Assembly: GCA_003170825.1 (NCBI GenBank)
Contig: PMYL01000036.1
Location: 1 to 51,974, forward strand
Direction of reading: 5' to 3'
DNA from: Acidobacteriaceae bacterium
GTDB taxonomy: Bacteria; Acidobacteriota; Terriglobia; Terriglobales; Acidobacteriaceae
DNA length: 51,974 nucleotides
Positions 15,827-24,423 of this stretch are shown here, piece by piece. How positions within the stretch are numbered: position 1 is the stretch's first letter; each line of letters begins with the position of its first letter. The notes under the pieces were generated by a model, which ran no database searches, was not told the DNA's origin, and saw only the letters and a list, made by a program, of their open reading frames with translations. Position numbers and translations under genes: made by a program.

Positions 15827-17236
15827 TCAGCCCACCTCGACGGGATGATGGACTTCACCCACCGCCGCCACGGGAAGAGTAAACCGGAAGGTGGTTCCGT
15901 GGCCCAGGCGGCTCTCCACGGCGATCTGCCCGCCCAGCGACTCGACCAGCCGCCGGACCAGCGCCAGTCCCAGGCCGGACCCGCTCTCTGAAAATGCATT
16001 GAAACGGTCGAAGACGGTGCTCAGCCGCTCCGCCTCGATCCCGCGGCCTGTGTCCCGCACGGTGAACTGGACAAAGTCCTTCACCTCCTCGGCCGCCAGC
16101 AGAATTTCGCCCTCTGCCTGCGTATAGCGAAGCGCATTCGACAGCAGGTTGTCCAGGATCGAGCGCAACGCCCGCCGGTCAGCCTGTACGAATGACAGGT
16201 CTGCATAGGCCTTCACTTCCACCCGGATGCGCTTCCGGGCGGCCTCGTCACAATACCGGTCGCGGGCCTCGCCCAGGGCCTGCAGAGGGCGCAGCCGTTC
16301 CAGTTTGAACTCGCGCTTGCCAGTGTCCAGTTCGGCCACTTCAATCAGGTCGCCCATAATATCGTCCAGCTTTTCCGACTCATGGCTGGCCTGGGCCACC
16401 AATTCAGTCTGCAGCGGCAGCAACTCCCCGCCAAAGCCCTGGCTCAGCGCATAAAGCCCACGCCGCAATTGCAGCAGAGGGTCGCGCAGCTTGCGGCTGG
16501 CCACGGTGATGAACTGCGTCTTGAAGCGGTCGGTATCCTGCAGGCTGGTCACGTCTTCCAGCGTGGTCACCGTGCCCAGCAGCCGCCCCTCGGAGTCGCG
16601 CATCGGCGTGGTGCGCAGGCGGAAGCTGCGCTCCTGCTTGCCGATCCGCATCGGCAGCATGGACGCTTCGTCCTCGGCGGCCACCGCCTTCTGCATGGAT
16701 ACGGCATCGCGGATGGCGCTCAGAATCTTGTCGCCGCCGGGGGTATTGGCGAGCGCCATTCGGTCGCCGGCGGCTTCGCCCAGCAGCTCCGCCGCGGCCT
16801 GGTTCACCTTGAGCACGTGGCCCTTGCCGTCGGTCACGATGATCGGCTCGAAGATGGATTGCAGCACGGCGTCGGAGAGTTGAAACTCCATCTGCCGCCG
16901 TCCGGCCTCGGAGTCGCGCAGATCCCTGAGCCTGAGAGCGATGCGGTTCAACTCGGTGGCAATGATGCCGAAGTCATCGCGGCTGCGCCACTCGACGCGA
17001 TGCTCCAAGTTGCCCCCGGCAATCTTGCGGGTGTCCCTGGCCAGCATGTGGATTGGGCCCAGCACAAAGTAGATGGTTCCCAACTCGATCAGCAGCGCAG
17101 CCAGAACGAAAGCCCATGCCAATTTGGTCTGTCCCGCCGCCGCAAGGGCACGGTGAGCGGCCGCCACCAGCCCCACCATGAGGCCGGCAAGCAGCACACA
17201 GCCGAGAATCAGTCGCTGGGAAAGGTTGAGCATCAA
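15827..17236 (-). CDS. Histidine kinase-like sensor with missing phospho-acceptor His
   Basis: 469 aa. There are two membrane helices at about 5-27 and 39-60, a HAMP-like linker to about 115, a PAS domain from about 125 (LQSIFEPIIVTDGKGHVL), then dimerisation and ATPase domains. The H-box reads ASRKLRDPLLQL where SHELRTPL is expected, so R248 replaces the acceptor His. The ATP-binding boxes look intact: LDNLLSNALRY (N), RDTGRGIE (G1), FDRF (F) and GSGLGLALV (G2). It may signal without autophosphorylation or partner with the KdpD fragment. The reading frame is otherwise full length. Confidence 0.88.
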   Translation of the reverse strand: MMLNLSQRLILGCVLLAGLMVGLVAAAHRALAAAGQTKLAWAFVLAALLIELGTIYFVLGPIHMLARDTRKIAGGNLEHRVEWRSRDDFGIIATELNRIALRLRDLRDSEAGRRQMEFQLSDAVLQSIFEPIIVTDGKGHVLKVNQAAAELLGEAAGDRMALANTPGGDKILSAIRDAVSMQKAVAAEDEASMLPMRIGKQERSFRLRTTPMRDSEGRLLGTVTTLEDVTSLQDTDRFKTQFITVASRKLRDPLLQLRRGLYALSQGFGGELLPLQTELVAQASHESEKLDDIMGDLIEVAELDTGKREFKLERLRPLQALGEARDRYCDEAARKRIRVEVKAYADLSFVQADRRALRSILDNLLSNALRYTQAEGEILLAAEEVKDFVQFTVRDTGRGIEAERLSTVFDRFNAFSESGSGLGLALVRRLVESLGGQIAVESRLGHGTTFRFTLPVAAVGEVHHPVEVG

Positions 17237-17329
17237 GCGGTCTCCGTGCAGGTTAAGGGTAACTCACCCATTCTCGCGGAAATTGCCCCAACGCGCAAAG
17301 GAATGTGGAATTGCGGGCCTGCATCGGCG

Positions 17330-18829
17330 TTACGGAACCCGGCAGACCGTCAGAGCGTCATTGTGCCATGGGCAGGCCAGGCCAGCCGGTTGGGGATACG
17401 AAACCAGCACCCAGTCCACGCCGAACTCCGCCTTCAGCCGCTCGAAGTCCGCGAGCTGGAAGCGCGGCCAGCCTTCCTGCGCCTCCAACTGCCGCTTCCA
17501 CGCCGGCCCCAACTCGGGAACCTTGGTGATTACGGCCGTGTCCTTGATGGCATCGGCCAACTGGCTCCGCTCGGCCAAAGCCCGGAAGCTGTGAAAGTCC
17601 TCGCCGGGGGCGGCCATGTATCGCGGGTCCAGAGCGAAGTACGCGTCTTCAGGCGTATGGTGCTTGATCCAATCAAAGGCTTGGAGCCAGGGACTGGCAG
17701 ACGCCGTGAAGGGGAGTTCAAGGTGCTCGCTTGCTGGAAAGAGTTGCCGTTGCGCCAGGCACATTCCGCCGTTGGCCAGCAGCAGGAAGACCGCCCAGCG
17801 CCAGATTCGCGCCTTCAGAACATATCTGCCCAGGTAGGCTCCGCCCACCAGCGCCATGAAAACATAAACCAGGTGAAGGTAACGCATCGGTTCCAGGGCG
17901 CTGAAGACGATCAGCGCCCTGGGGCCGAGAAGGACCATCGCCACCGCCTGCTGGAAGACGCCATAGATGAAAATCGCCGCCGCGAAACGGGCCAAATTGA
18001 TCTCTCCGCGTTTGCGCGCCACATGGGCCACAAGCCAGAACAGCGCCAGCGGTGCGATGGCGCCCACCCATTCGTACCACTTCCACTGGTAGAGGCGAAA
18101 CCAGTGCCTGCTGCGCAATGCCTCCAGCCAGGCCGGTGTGGGCGGATCGAAGATCCATCCGAACGGAACGATCGCCGCAATCGGAGCGGCTCCCTCCGGA
18201 ACCACGCGTGTCCGCAGGTGTCGAAGCTGCACGCGCAGAGGTTCAGAGAGCGTCAGCGTCAGCACGCCGCAGAATGAAATGCCGAAAACCCCCATCAGCG
18301 GGTGCAACATAACTGCGAGCCCTACAAGCGGCACGGCCTGCCATCGTCTCCCGGCCAGAATCCGCGAGACGCCAAACAGGATCAGTGCCGTGGCCAAATT
18401 GCGCGGGTGCAGATACTGGTCCATGAGGAACAGTGCGGTCCCAGCCACCGGCAGCGTCAACATCGCTGCCACCATGGCAACTCCCGCCCAGCGCGCCGCG
18501 GCTCCTTCAAAGAGCTGGCGGACAATGCTCCAACAGGCCCAGAGGACCAGGAAGATGGAGGTCAACTGCCACAGCAATTCCGCCCAGGCCACTGGAGTCC
18601 CGGTCAAACGCACAAAGTGCGCCATCCATGTGTCGAAGGCGCTGCTGTGCATCTGCAACTGAAAGAAGGCCGCATCGTGGGGGAAGAGATTCGGATTCAA
18701 ATCCGCCTTGACCGCGGTCAAATAGACGCCGTCATCTTCCGCGCCGGGATGGTAGCCCATCACCGCAAAGCCAAGCACGGTAAAAACCAGGATCAGCAGA
18801 AAATCGGCCAGGAAATTGTGTCGCTTCAA
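17330..18829 (-). CDS. Multi-spanning membrane protein, possibly GT-C-like
   Basis: 499 aa, highly hydrophobic, with roughly ten predicted spans (LLILVFTVLGFAVMGYH, AGVAMVAAMLTLPVAGTALFL, VGAIAPLALFWLVAH, YVFMALVGGAYL). A luminal loop early on contains EDDGVYLTAVKADL, an acidic pair like those of GT-C glycosyltransferases, but no signature is decisive. The C-terminal part looks soluble (YMAAPGEDFHSFRALAERS). It is divergent from a DPM-like glycosyltransferase at 18878, which fits a lipid-linked sugar pathway (inference). No homologue recognised with certainty. Confidence 0.72.
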   Translation of the reverse strand: MKRHNFLADFLLILVFTVLGFAVMGYHPGAEDDGVYLTAVKADLNPNLFPHDAAFFQLQMHSSAFDTWMAHFVRLTGTPVAWAELLWQLTSIFLVLWACWSIVRQLFEGAAARWAGVAMVAAMLTLPVAGTALFLMDQYLHPRNLATALILFGVSRILAGRRWQAVPLVGLAVMLHPLMGVFGISFCGVLTLTLSEPLRVQLRHLRTRVVPEGAAPIAAIVPFGWIFDPPTPAWLEALRSRHWFRLYQWKWYEWVGAIAPLALFWLVAHVARKRGEINLARFAAAIFIYGVFQQAVAMVLLGPRALIVFSALEPMRYLHLVYVFMALVGGAYLGRYVLKARIWRWAVFLLLANGGMCLAQRQLFPASEHLELPFTASASPWLQAFDWIKHHTPEDAYFALDPRYMAAPGEDFHSFRALAERSQLADAIKDTAVITKVPELGPAWKRQLEAQEGWPRFQLADFERLKAEFGVDWVLVSYPQPAGLACPWHNDALTVCRVP

Positions 18830-18877
18830 GCGTAGGAACTCCGTATACTTACCTTCGGCTACAAAACTTCGTTCGCA

Positions 18878-19681
18878 GTGATAAAACGATCCTACATGTA
18901 CGGGAACAGAGGGGCAACGCTGGCCACGCCGTCAGCATGCGAGCCGGAACGCGCGCGGGAAAAGCTGGCGCTCGTGATTCCCACGCTCTGCGAAGCCGGG
19001 AACATCGGTGGCTTGCTCGACCATGTCCGTTCCGTCCTCGATCCCCTCGAGATTCCCTACGAGATTCTGGTCGTCGATGATGACAGCCGCGACGGAACCG
19101 GCGAAGTGGTCTCCGCCATCGCTCTTGAAGACCCGCGCGTCCGCCTCCTGGTGCGCAAGGGGGAGAGGGGATTGTCCGGCGCCGTGCTCTATGGCTGGCA
19201 GCGCACGGATGCCGCGATTCTGGGCGTGATGGACGCCGATCTCCAGCATCCGCCGGAGCTCTTGCCGCAATTGCTATCGGCGATCCTGGCGGGCCGGGAC
19301 CTTGTCATCGGCAGCCGCTACACTCCGGGCGGCGGACTGGGCGAATGGAATCCGGCCAGAAAGTTCATCTCTGCCGCCGCCGTATGGGTGACCTGGCCCA
19401 TTCAAAGAGCGGGGATTCGCGCCAAAGATCCCATGTCCGGCTTCTTCCTGGTGCGCCGCCATTGCCTGGAGCAAGTCATGTTTCAGCCCACAGGCTTTAA
19501 GCTGTTGCTGGATGTTCTGGTGCGCGGACGCATCCAGTCGATCGAAGAGGTTCCGTTTATCTTCGGCCAGCGCTACCGGGGCGCAAGCAAAGCCAACTTC
19601 AAGGTTGCCTGGGAATATGCGCGGCTGCTGGCAAGGCTCTACGCCGGAAGATTCGGCTTCGCGCGCCGTGCCTCAATCTAG
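18878..19681 (+). CDS. GT2 family glycosyltransferase, polyprenol-phosphate mannose synthase-like
   Basis: 267 aa from a GTG start, or 261 aa from the ATG at 18896. The DPM1-type GT-A fold is recognisable: LALVIPTLCEAGNIGGLL, EILVVDDDSRDGT, RGLSGAVLYGWQRT, and the metal-binding motif MDADLQHPPELL. VIGSRYTPGGG and DPMSGFFLVRR follow. The expected reaction transfers a sugar from a nucleotide sugar to polyprenyl phosphate on the inner membrane face. No C-terminal membrane helix is obvious. The stop overlaps the stop of the convergent ZIP gene. Confidence 0.88.
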   Translation: MIKRSYMYGNRGATLATPSACEPERAREKLALVIPTLCEAGNIGGLLDHVRSVLDPLEIPYEILVVDDDSRDGTGEVVSAIALEDPRVRLLVRKGERGLSGAVLYGWQRTDAAILGVMDADLQHPPELLPQLLSAILAGRDLVIGSRYTPGGGLGEWNPARKFISAAAVWVTWPIQRAGIRAKDPMSGFFLVRRHCLEQVMFQPTGFKLLLDVLVRGRIQSIEEVPFIFGQRYRGASKANFKVAWEYARLLARLYAGRFGFARRASI

Positions 19682-20403
19682 AGCGCCGGCAAAATCAAGC
19701 GCAGCAACAGAAATGCGCCCACGCCCGCAAAAAACACCAGCGCCATGCGAATGCCCGGCTCGCGGTTGACCTCCGGCACCAGGTCGGTGGCGGCCACGTA
19801 AAGAGCCACGCCGGCCGAGAGGGGAAGTCCGTAGAGCACCAGGCCGGGAGCCAGTCCAATCAACAGCACGCCGGCCAATGTAGCTGCCGCCAATGCCACG
19901 GCGGAATAAAAAGCCGCCACCCGGCTTCGTCCGCTGGCCAGCATCACCGAGGCCATGGTGAAGCCCTCCGGCGCCTTGTGCAGAAAAATGGCCAGAAAGA
20001 TTAGCCAGCCCAACCAGTTGGAGAGCGCAAACCCCGAGCCGATAGCCACCCCGTCAAAGAGCGCATGGACGCTCAGCCCGGCCATCACCGCGTTGCCGGT
20101 GTGCCGGGAGACGAACTCGCCGGTGTGCGTCTCCTCTCCATAGTGGAAGTGCGCGTTGATGGTGTGTTCCAGCAGATGCATCACGCAGTAGCCGCCCATG
20201 ATCAGCACCGGTCCCAGCCGCGGACTCAGCCGCAGCCCCTCGGGCATCATCTCCAGCAGCGCGGTGGCAATCAGAAACCCGGCGCCCAGGGCGACAAAGT
20301 AGCGCAGATAGCGTTCCACGCCGCGAGCCCGCACCAGCACCAGCCCGCCGGCCACGTCGGCCAGCGCGGCAATGGCGCCGAGGATGAGGGAAATCTTCAG
20401 CAT
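19678..20403 (-). CDS. ZIP family metal transporter
   Basis: 241 aa with about eight membrane helices. The metal-binding helices are visible: HALFDGVAIG, and HKAPEGFTMAS in the conserved HK.PEG pattern, plus a His-rich loop (HLLEHTINAHFHYGEETH) that binds divalent metals in this family. Probably imports Zn or Fe; selectivity cannot be read. It starts 6 bp after ychF on the same strand. Its stop shares bases with the stop of the convergent GT2 gene. Confidence 0.88.
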   Translation of the reverse strand: MLKISLILGAIAALADVAGGLVLVRARGVERYLRYFVALGAGFLIATALLEMMPEGLRLSPRLGPVLIMGGYCVMHLLEHTINAHFHYGEETHTGEFVSRHTGNAVMAGLSVHALFDGVAIGSGFALSNWLGWLIFLAIFLHKAPEGFTMASVMLASGRSRVAAFYSAVALAAATLAGVLLIGLAPGLVLYGLPLSAGVALYVAATDLVPEVNREPGIRMALVFFAGVGAFLLLRLILPAL

Positions 20404-20409
20404 TTGCTT

Positions 20410-21489
20410 TTACCCGCTGTGCCTGATGTGCATCACGTCCCCATCCTGCACCACATACTCCTTGCCTTCCAGGCGCAACGTGCCCTTGGCTCTCGCAGCC
20501 GCCTCCGAGCCTGCGGCCAGCAGGTTGTCCCACCGAATCGTCTCGGCGCGGATGAAGTGATGTTCCAGGTCGGAGTGGATCGCTCCCGCCCCCTGCGGCG
20601 CCTTCGAGCCAACAGGTATGGTCCAGGCGCGGCACTCGTCCTCGCCGGCGGTAAAGAAGCTGATCAATCCCAGCAGCTCGTAGCTCTTGCGGATCAGCCT
20701 GACCAGGCCGCTCTCGCGCAGCCCGTAGCTCTCAAGGAAATCCGCCGCCTCGGCTTCGTCCATCTCCGCCAGTTCGGCCTCCACCTTGCCGCAGATGGCC
20801 GTGGCTCCGGCGTTCGGCCGGTGCGCAACCTCATCCAGCTTGAAGCGGCTCACTGCCGCCTCCAGGTCGTCGCCTAGCGTAGTGCTCTCGCCAATGTTAA
20901 GTGCATATAAAATGGGCTTTTGCGACAGAAACATAAAGCCTTTGATGAGCTTCTTTTCCTCCGCCGTCATCTCCAGCTCGCGCAGCGGCTGCTCCTTTTC
21001 AAGCGCCTCTTTCGACCGTACCAGGAGCGCGTGTTCCCGCTCCAGCTCACTTGTGCGCATCTTCTTCAGGTCCTTTTCCACGCGCTCCAGACGCTTCTCA
21101 ATCTGCGTCAGGTCGCTGACCATCAGGTCGAACTCGACGTTCCGGATGTCGCGCAGCGGATCGATGGGGCCCACGTGGGCAATCGACTCGTCCTCGAAGG
21201 CGCGCAGCACATGAATCAACGCGTCCACCTGGCGCAGGCTGGTCAGGAACGCGGTCTCCTTCAGCGCTTCCTGACCGATGGCCGCCACGTCGACGAATTC
21301 AACTGCCGCGTAGGTGGTCTTGCGTGGCGAGTAGAGGGCGGACAGCTTGTCCAGCCGCTCGTCCGGCACCCTGGCCACGCCTATGTGCTCCTCGCGCGAG
21401 TGGCCCCGCTCCTCGAGCCGCGCCTTGGTAAGAATCTTGAACAACGATGTCTTGCCCACCTGCGGCAGGCCGATAATGCCAGTCTTCAT
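20410..21489 (-). CDS. ychF: Redox-regulated ATPase YchF (Obg-like ATPase)
   Basis: 359 aa. The P-loop is GLPQVGKTSL at residues 7-16; switch and G-motif segments include EFVDVAAIG and ALNIGES. A coiled-coil middle region (LTQIEKRLERVEKDLKKM) separates it from the C-terminal TGS domain (WTIPVGSKAPQGAGAIHSD). YchF proteins are cytosolic ATPases that bind the ribosome and respond to oxidative stress. It overlaps neither neighbour; ZIP follows after 6 bp on the same strand. Confidence 0.93.
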   Translation of the reverse strand: MKTGIIGLPQVGKTSLFKILTKARLEERGHSREEHIGVARVPDERLDKLSALYSPRKTTYAAVEFVDVAAIGQEALKETAFLTSLRQVDALIHVLRAFEDESIAHVGPIDPLRDIRNVEFDLMVSDLTQIEKRLERVEKDLKKMRTSELEREHALLVRSKEALEKEQPLRELEMTAEEKKLIKGFMFLSQKPILYALNIGESTTLGDDLEAAVSRFKLDEVAHRPNAGATAICGKVEAELAEMDEAEAADFLESYGLRESGLVRLIRKSYELLGLISFFTAGEDECRAWTIPVGSKAPQGAGAIHSDLEHHFIRAETIRWDNLLAAGSEAAARAKGTLRLEGKEYVVQDGDVMHIRHSG

Positions 21490-21621
21490 GCACTTCCCAT
21501 GGGGTTCTTGGCAGAGTGAAATAAGCGCCCAAGAGCCTCTTCGATGATACAGGAGCAGGGAACAGGGAGGGTTGCATCTCGGGTGGGCGGCAGCGTAGAA
21601 CTGATCTCTGATCCCTTACCT

Positions 21622-22107
21622 TTACGCCGTCTCTGCCTTCGCCACGAGCACCACCGTCGCCAGTCCCAGCAGCAAGATCGCTTCTTCCATGTGCTCACTG
21701 CGGTTGTGCAGCTTGTTGAAGTCGATGCGGCTGGGGTTGGCTGCATCCACCGCGTCGATCGCCCCGCCGGCAGCAATCCGATCGCGCTCCATGGCAGGAA
21801 TGATCGCGAACTGCGAGTAGACGGTGAAGGCGATCATCAGCACCACGAGGCCCATCGGCGCCAACACCGTGCGCGGCTTGTAGATGGCCCACGCCGGAGC
21901 CAGAGCCAGCAAAGCCAGCGCCACCATCCCCGACACCAGCCCCATCCCGCGCAGAATCCGCAGCAATTCACCCACAATCGACCCAGCCGTGTGCGTGTCC
22001 GGCCGCAGTGCGGTGAACGTAATGGCGGCCACGACAGGAAAGAAGATTTCCGCGCCCAGCCATACGATGAGCGCGAGATAAAGAAGCGTGCGAAGTAGAG
22101 TCTTCAT
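21622..22107 (-). CDS. DUF4149-like small membrane protein
   Basis: 161 aa with four hydrophobic segments: LLYLALIVWLGAEIFFPVV, GMGLVSGMVALALLALAPA, MGLVVLMIAFTVYSQFA and ILLLGLATVVLV. WLGAEIFFPVVAA is like the DUF4149 N-terminus, and FNKLHNRSEHMEE is conserved in that family. Function unknown. It lies upstream of ychF with about 130 bp between them. Confidence 0.75.
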   Translation of the reverse strand: MKTLLRTLLYLALIVWLGAEIFFPVVAAITFTALRPDTHTAGSIVGELLRILRGMGLVSGMVALALLALAPAWAIYKPRTVLAPMGLVVLMIAFTVYSQFAIIPAMERDRIAAGGAIDAVDAANPSRIDFNKLHNRSEHMEEAILLLGLATVVLVAKAETA

Positions 22108-22109
22108 AA

Positions 22110-22298
22110 ATCCAGTTCTCAGTTGTCAGTGGTCAGTTGTCAGTCTTTAGTCGTCCGAGGTCAATGGCCAGATGAGAAGATTGCGGACTTGGAAGCTTGT
22201 CAATTGCTCATTACGAACTCAGGGTAGCGCATCCACAGAGGTTGGTGCAGCATCCCGGCACGGAAAACTGACAACTGACCACTGAAAACTGACAACTA
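22110..22298. repeat. Inverted CAGTTGTCAG-type repeats around a 90-bp spacer
   Basis: 22116-22144 reads TTCTCAGTTGTCAGTGGTCA then GTTGTCAGT. Near 22264-22297 the reverse-complement type ACTGACAACTGACCACTGA occurs, so the two arms are inverted. Such simple repeats are common between acidobacterial genes; no ORF is supported here. Confidence 0.55.
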
Positions 22299-23567
22299 GC
22301 TTCTCTTCAATGCCCGCCTCAGCACCGTCTCCAACGCCGCCTTCACTTGCGTGTACTCCTCGGGTGCAATCGCGCCCGAGATCTTCTCGCTTTCCAGCGC
22401 GAACAGTTCTTCCTTCAGCGCATTGAGCAGGGTGGTATGCTTTGCCGCCGGTGAAGCAAAGGCCGGGTAAGCTCCAGTTCCGGCATCGGCCGCTGCTCCG
22501 GTTCCGGGTGAGACTGCCGGCTTGCGCAGCAGAAAAGCCGCCGCGACTACCAGCAGCAGCGCCAGCCCGCCCAGAATCCACCCCTTGTACTTGCTCAGCG
22601 GGTCGGGCGTGCCGATGGGGTTGCCGATGCCGCCGCCCGGCTGGTTGCCCGGTGCGCTTGCGCTTGCTCCAGGAGCACCGCTGTCCCCGGCCGACGCGCC
22701 TTGTTGCTCGCGCGGAATCGACCCGTTCCCTGAAATAGTGAACTCCACCGGCTTGCCCGGAATCGCGTTCTTGGCCACGAAGGTCTGTACGCCGGGGTCT
22801 TCCGGCACGGACTTGAAGGCTGTTCCCGACCCTGGCGTGAAGGTCATGCTCTTGGGCAGTAGAACGGCCAGGTTGTCCGCCGGCAGCGTCACCTGCGCCT
22901 TGAAGGTGAACTTGCCGCCGCTGTAGGGCACGTGATAGGCGAGTTGGAAGAGCGTGTCCTTGTCGCCGTCGTCGGGCTGGATGGGGAAGTTGAAGGAGTA
23001 GTGCCCCTTGGGGCCGTCCGGGTCCAGCTTGACGGAGGTGGGCAGGCCGTTGGGACGCTGTCCGCCCGCGCCGTTCACCACCGCTTCGGCGGGCAGCACA
23101 ATCTCGAACGAGTGTTCGCTCCACTGGGTCAGCGGCGGCGAACTGGTGTTGTGGACAAAGTACCGCTCGGTCACCTTGAGCTGGCCGTTCTGGCTCTCCA
23201 CCTCCAGCACGTCTGCCTCGATAAAGACGCCATGGACCTTGGCGACCACGTCATAGACCGTGAGGTCGCCCGGCGTGTTGCCCCCGGGCGCGCCGATAAA
23301 GTAGGTCGCGCCTTGGTGGGTCACCCGCACCAGGTAATTGCTGCTGCCGGGCTTGGTCAGCGAATAGTGCCCGCGGGCGTCGGTCGTCGCGTGGGCCACT
23401 TCGCCCATGCCGGCCTGCACGTCCACCAGCACTACTGTATCGCCCACCGCGGGCTTGTTGGTGGTCTTGTCGGTCACCGTGCCGGTGACGGTGGCGGCCT
23501 GCGCCAAAGCGCCCGTGAGAATCAGGCTCAAAGCAAAAGTGCGAAAAACAATCTGGGTCGATTTCAT
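22296..23567 (-). CDS. Carboxypeptidase-regulatory-like domain membrane protein
   Basis: 423 aa with an N-terminal signal (FRTFALSLILTGALAQA). A transthyretin-like regulatory domain occupies about 25-105 (VTGTVTDKTTNKPAVGDTVVLVD, ARGHYSLTKPG). A beta-rich region follows to about 280, then a Gly/Ser/Pro/Ala linker and one membrane helix (WILGGLALLLVVAAAFLL), then a soluble tail LKEELFALESEKISGAI. The tail echoes the CcmI-like gene upstream. Position at the end of the ccm operon suggests a role in cytochrome c assembly at the membrane, an inference from context. Confidence 0.8.
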   Translation of the reverse strand: MKSTQIVFRTFALSLILTGALAQAATVTGTVTDKTTNKPAVGDTVVLVDVQAGMGEVAHATTDARGHYSLTKPGSSNYLVRVTHQGATYFIGAPGGNTPGDLTVYDVVAKVHGVFIEADVLEVESQNGQLKVTERYFVHNTSSPPLTQWSEHSFEIVLPAEAVVNGAGGQRPNGLPTSVKLDPDGPKGHYSFNFPIQPDDGDKDTLFQLAYHVPYSGGKFTFKAQVTLPADNLAVLLPKSMTFTPGSGTAFKSVPEDPGVQTFVAKNAIPGKPVEFTISGNGSIPREQQGASAGDSGAPGASASAPGNQPGGGIGNPIGTPDPLSKYKGWILGGLALLLVVAAAFLLRKPAVSPGTGAAADAGTGAYPAFASPAAKHTTLLNALKEELFALESEKISGAIAPEEYTQVKAALETVLRRALKRS

Positions 23568-23628
23568 GGTCGTGAGGGAATCCTTCGGTCGTAAGGTGCA
23601 TCGAATTCTGTGCGCAGCGTGCCGGTTC

Positions 23629-23907
23629 TTAAGCCTGTTGCAAATGCTCGATTTCGGCCATCAGCAGGGCCGTCTCGTTTTCAAGCTGCGCCCGCTGGGC
23701 TTGAAAATCCTCTTCAGGATACTTGCCGGCGCGGTACTCGAAGTTCAGATCGCGCAGGTTTTCGTAGAGCTGGTCCTTGCGCTCCAGCAAATAGTCCAGG
23801 CGGGTCTTCTCGCGCTGGCTGGCGAAGACGTTCTCCGGCCAGAAGGTGTAAACCAGCAGCGCCAGCGTCAACAGCGCGCCCACCACTTCGCCTTGCAAGG
23901 TTGTCAT
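23629..23907 (-). CDS. CcmI-like small membrane protein
   Basis: 92 aa: one N-terminal helix (GEVVGALLTLALLVYTFWP) followed by a charged, coiled-coil-like segment (KTRLDYLLERKDQLYENLRDLNFEYRAG, written here in part; key residues are the repeated Leu and Glu). This matches the N-terminal part of CcmI, which presents apocytochrome in c-type maturation. It follows ccmH by 3 bp in the same operon. TPR repeats of full CcmI are missing, so it is a reduced version. Confidence 0.7.
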   Translation of the reverse strand: MTTLQGEVVGALLTLALLVYTFWPENVFASQREKTRLDYLLERKDQLYENLRDLNFEYRAGKYPEEDFQAQRAQLENETALLMAEIEHLQQA

Positions 23908-23910
23908 CGC

Positions 23911-24423
23911 TCAAAAACCTCCGTCGATGCCGGTCTCCCGGCGAATCTTTTCCCGCCGCGCCCGGTCGGCCGGGTCCTCATTCGCCGGGTCGGGGATGGC
24001 AGTCTGCGTCTTGCCCACTGACAAATTTGCCCACCGCCGCACCAGCAGAATGGTGCCCAGCAGCGCCGCCGCAAACACAGCGAAGGGAGCAATCCAGGCC
24101 ACCAGGTCGAAACCATGGGTAGTGGGCGCGGCCAGCACGGTTGCTCCGTACTTGGCGGCGAACGACGCCAGAATCTCCTTGTCGCTGCTTCCAGCGGCGA
24201 TGGCTGCGCTCAGTTCGTTGCGCTCCCGCCCGCTCTCCGGGCAGCCCACGTGGTTGCATTCGCCCAGCATCTGCGCGCAGCCGCAGGTGCACATCAGCCT
24301 GTGCCCCAGGTCGTTGAACCGCGAGCTCGCATCGGTCGCACCCAGCGAGAAGCAGACAGCGACGGCCAGCGCCGCCGCTTCCACTGCCCTAATCCAAAAA
24401 GTCAAAGGCGTGGAACGCCTCAC
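23911..24423 (-). CDS. ccmH: Cytochrome c maturation protein CcmH, CTCGC type
   Basis: 170 aa. After a signal helix the redox motif reads RLMCTCGCAQMLGECNHVGC, a variant of the usual LRCxxCQN with extra Cys and an added ECNH..C. A membrane helix (IAPFAVFAAALLGTILLV) sits after the soluble part. CcmH reduces apocytochrome disulfides for heme attachment. Start overlaps ccmF stop by 4 bp, so the genes are translationally coupled. Confidence 0.88.
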   Translation of the reverse strand: MRRSTPLTFWIRAVEAAALAVAVCFSLGATDASSRFNDLGHRLMCTCGCAQMLGECNHVGCPESGRERNELSAAIAAGSSDKEILASFAAKYGATVLAAPTTHGFDLVAWIAPFAVFAAALLGTILLVRRWANLSVGKTQTAIPDPANEDPADRARREKIRRETGIDGGF

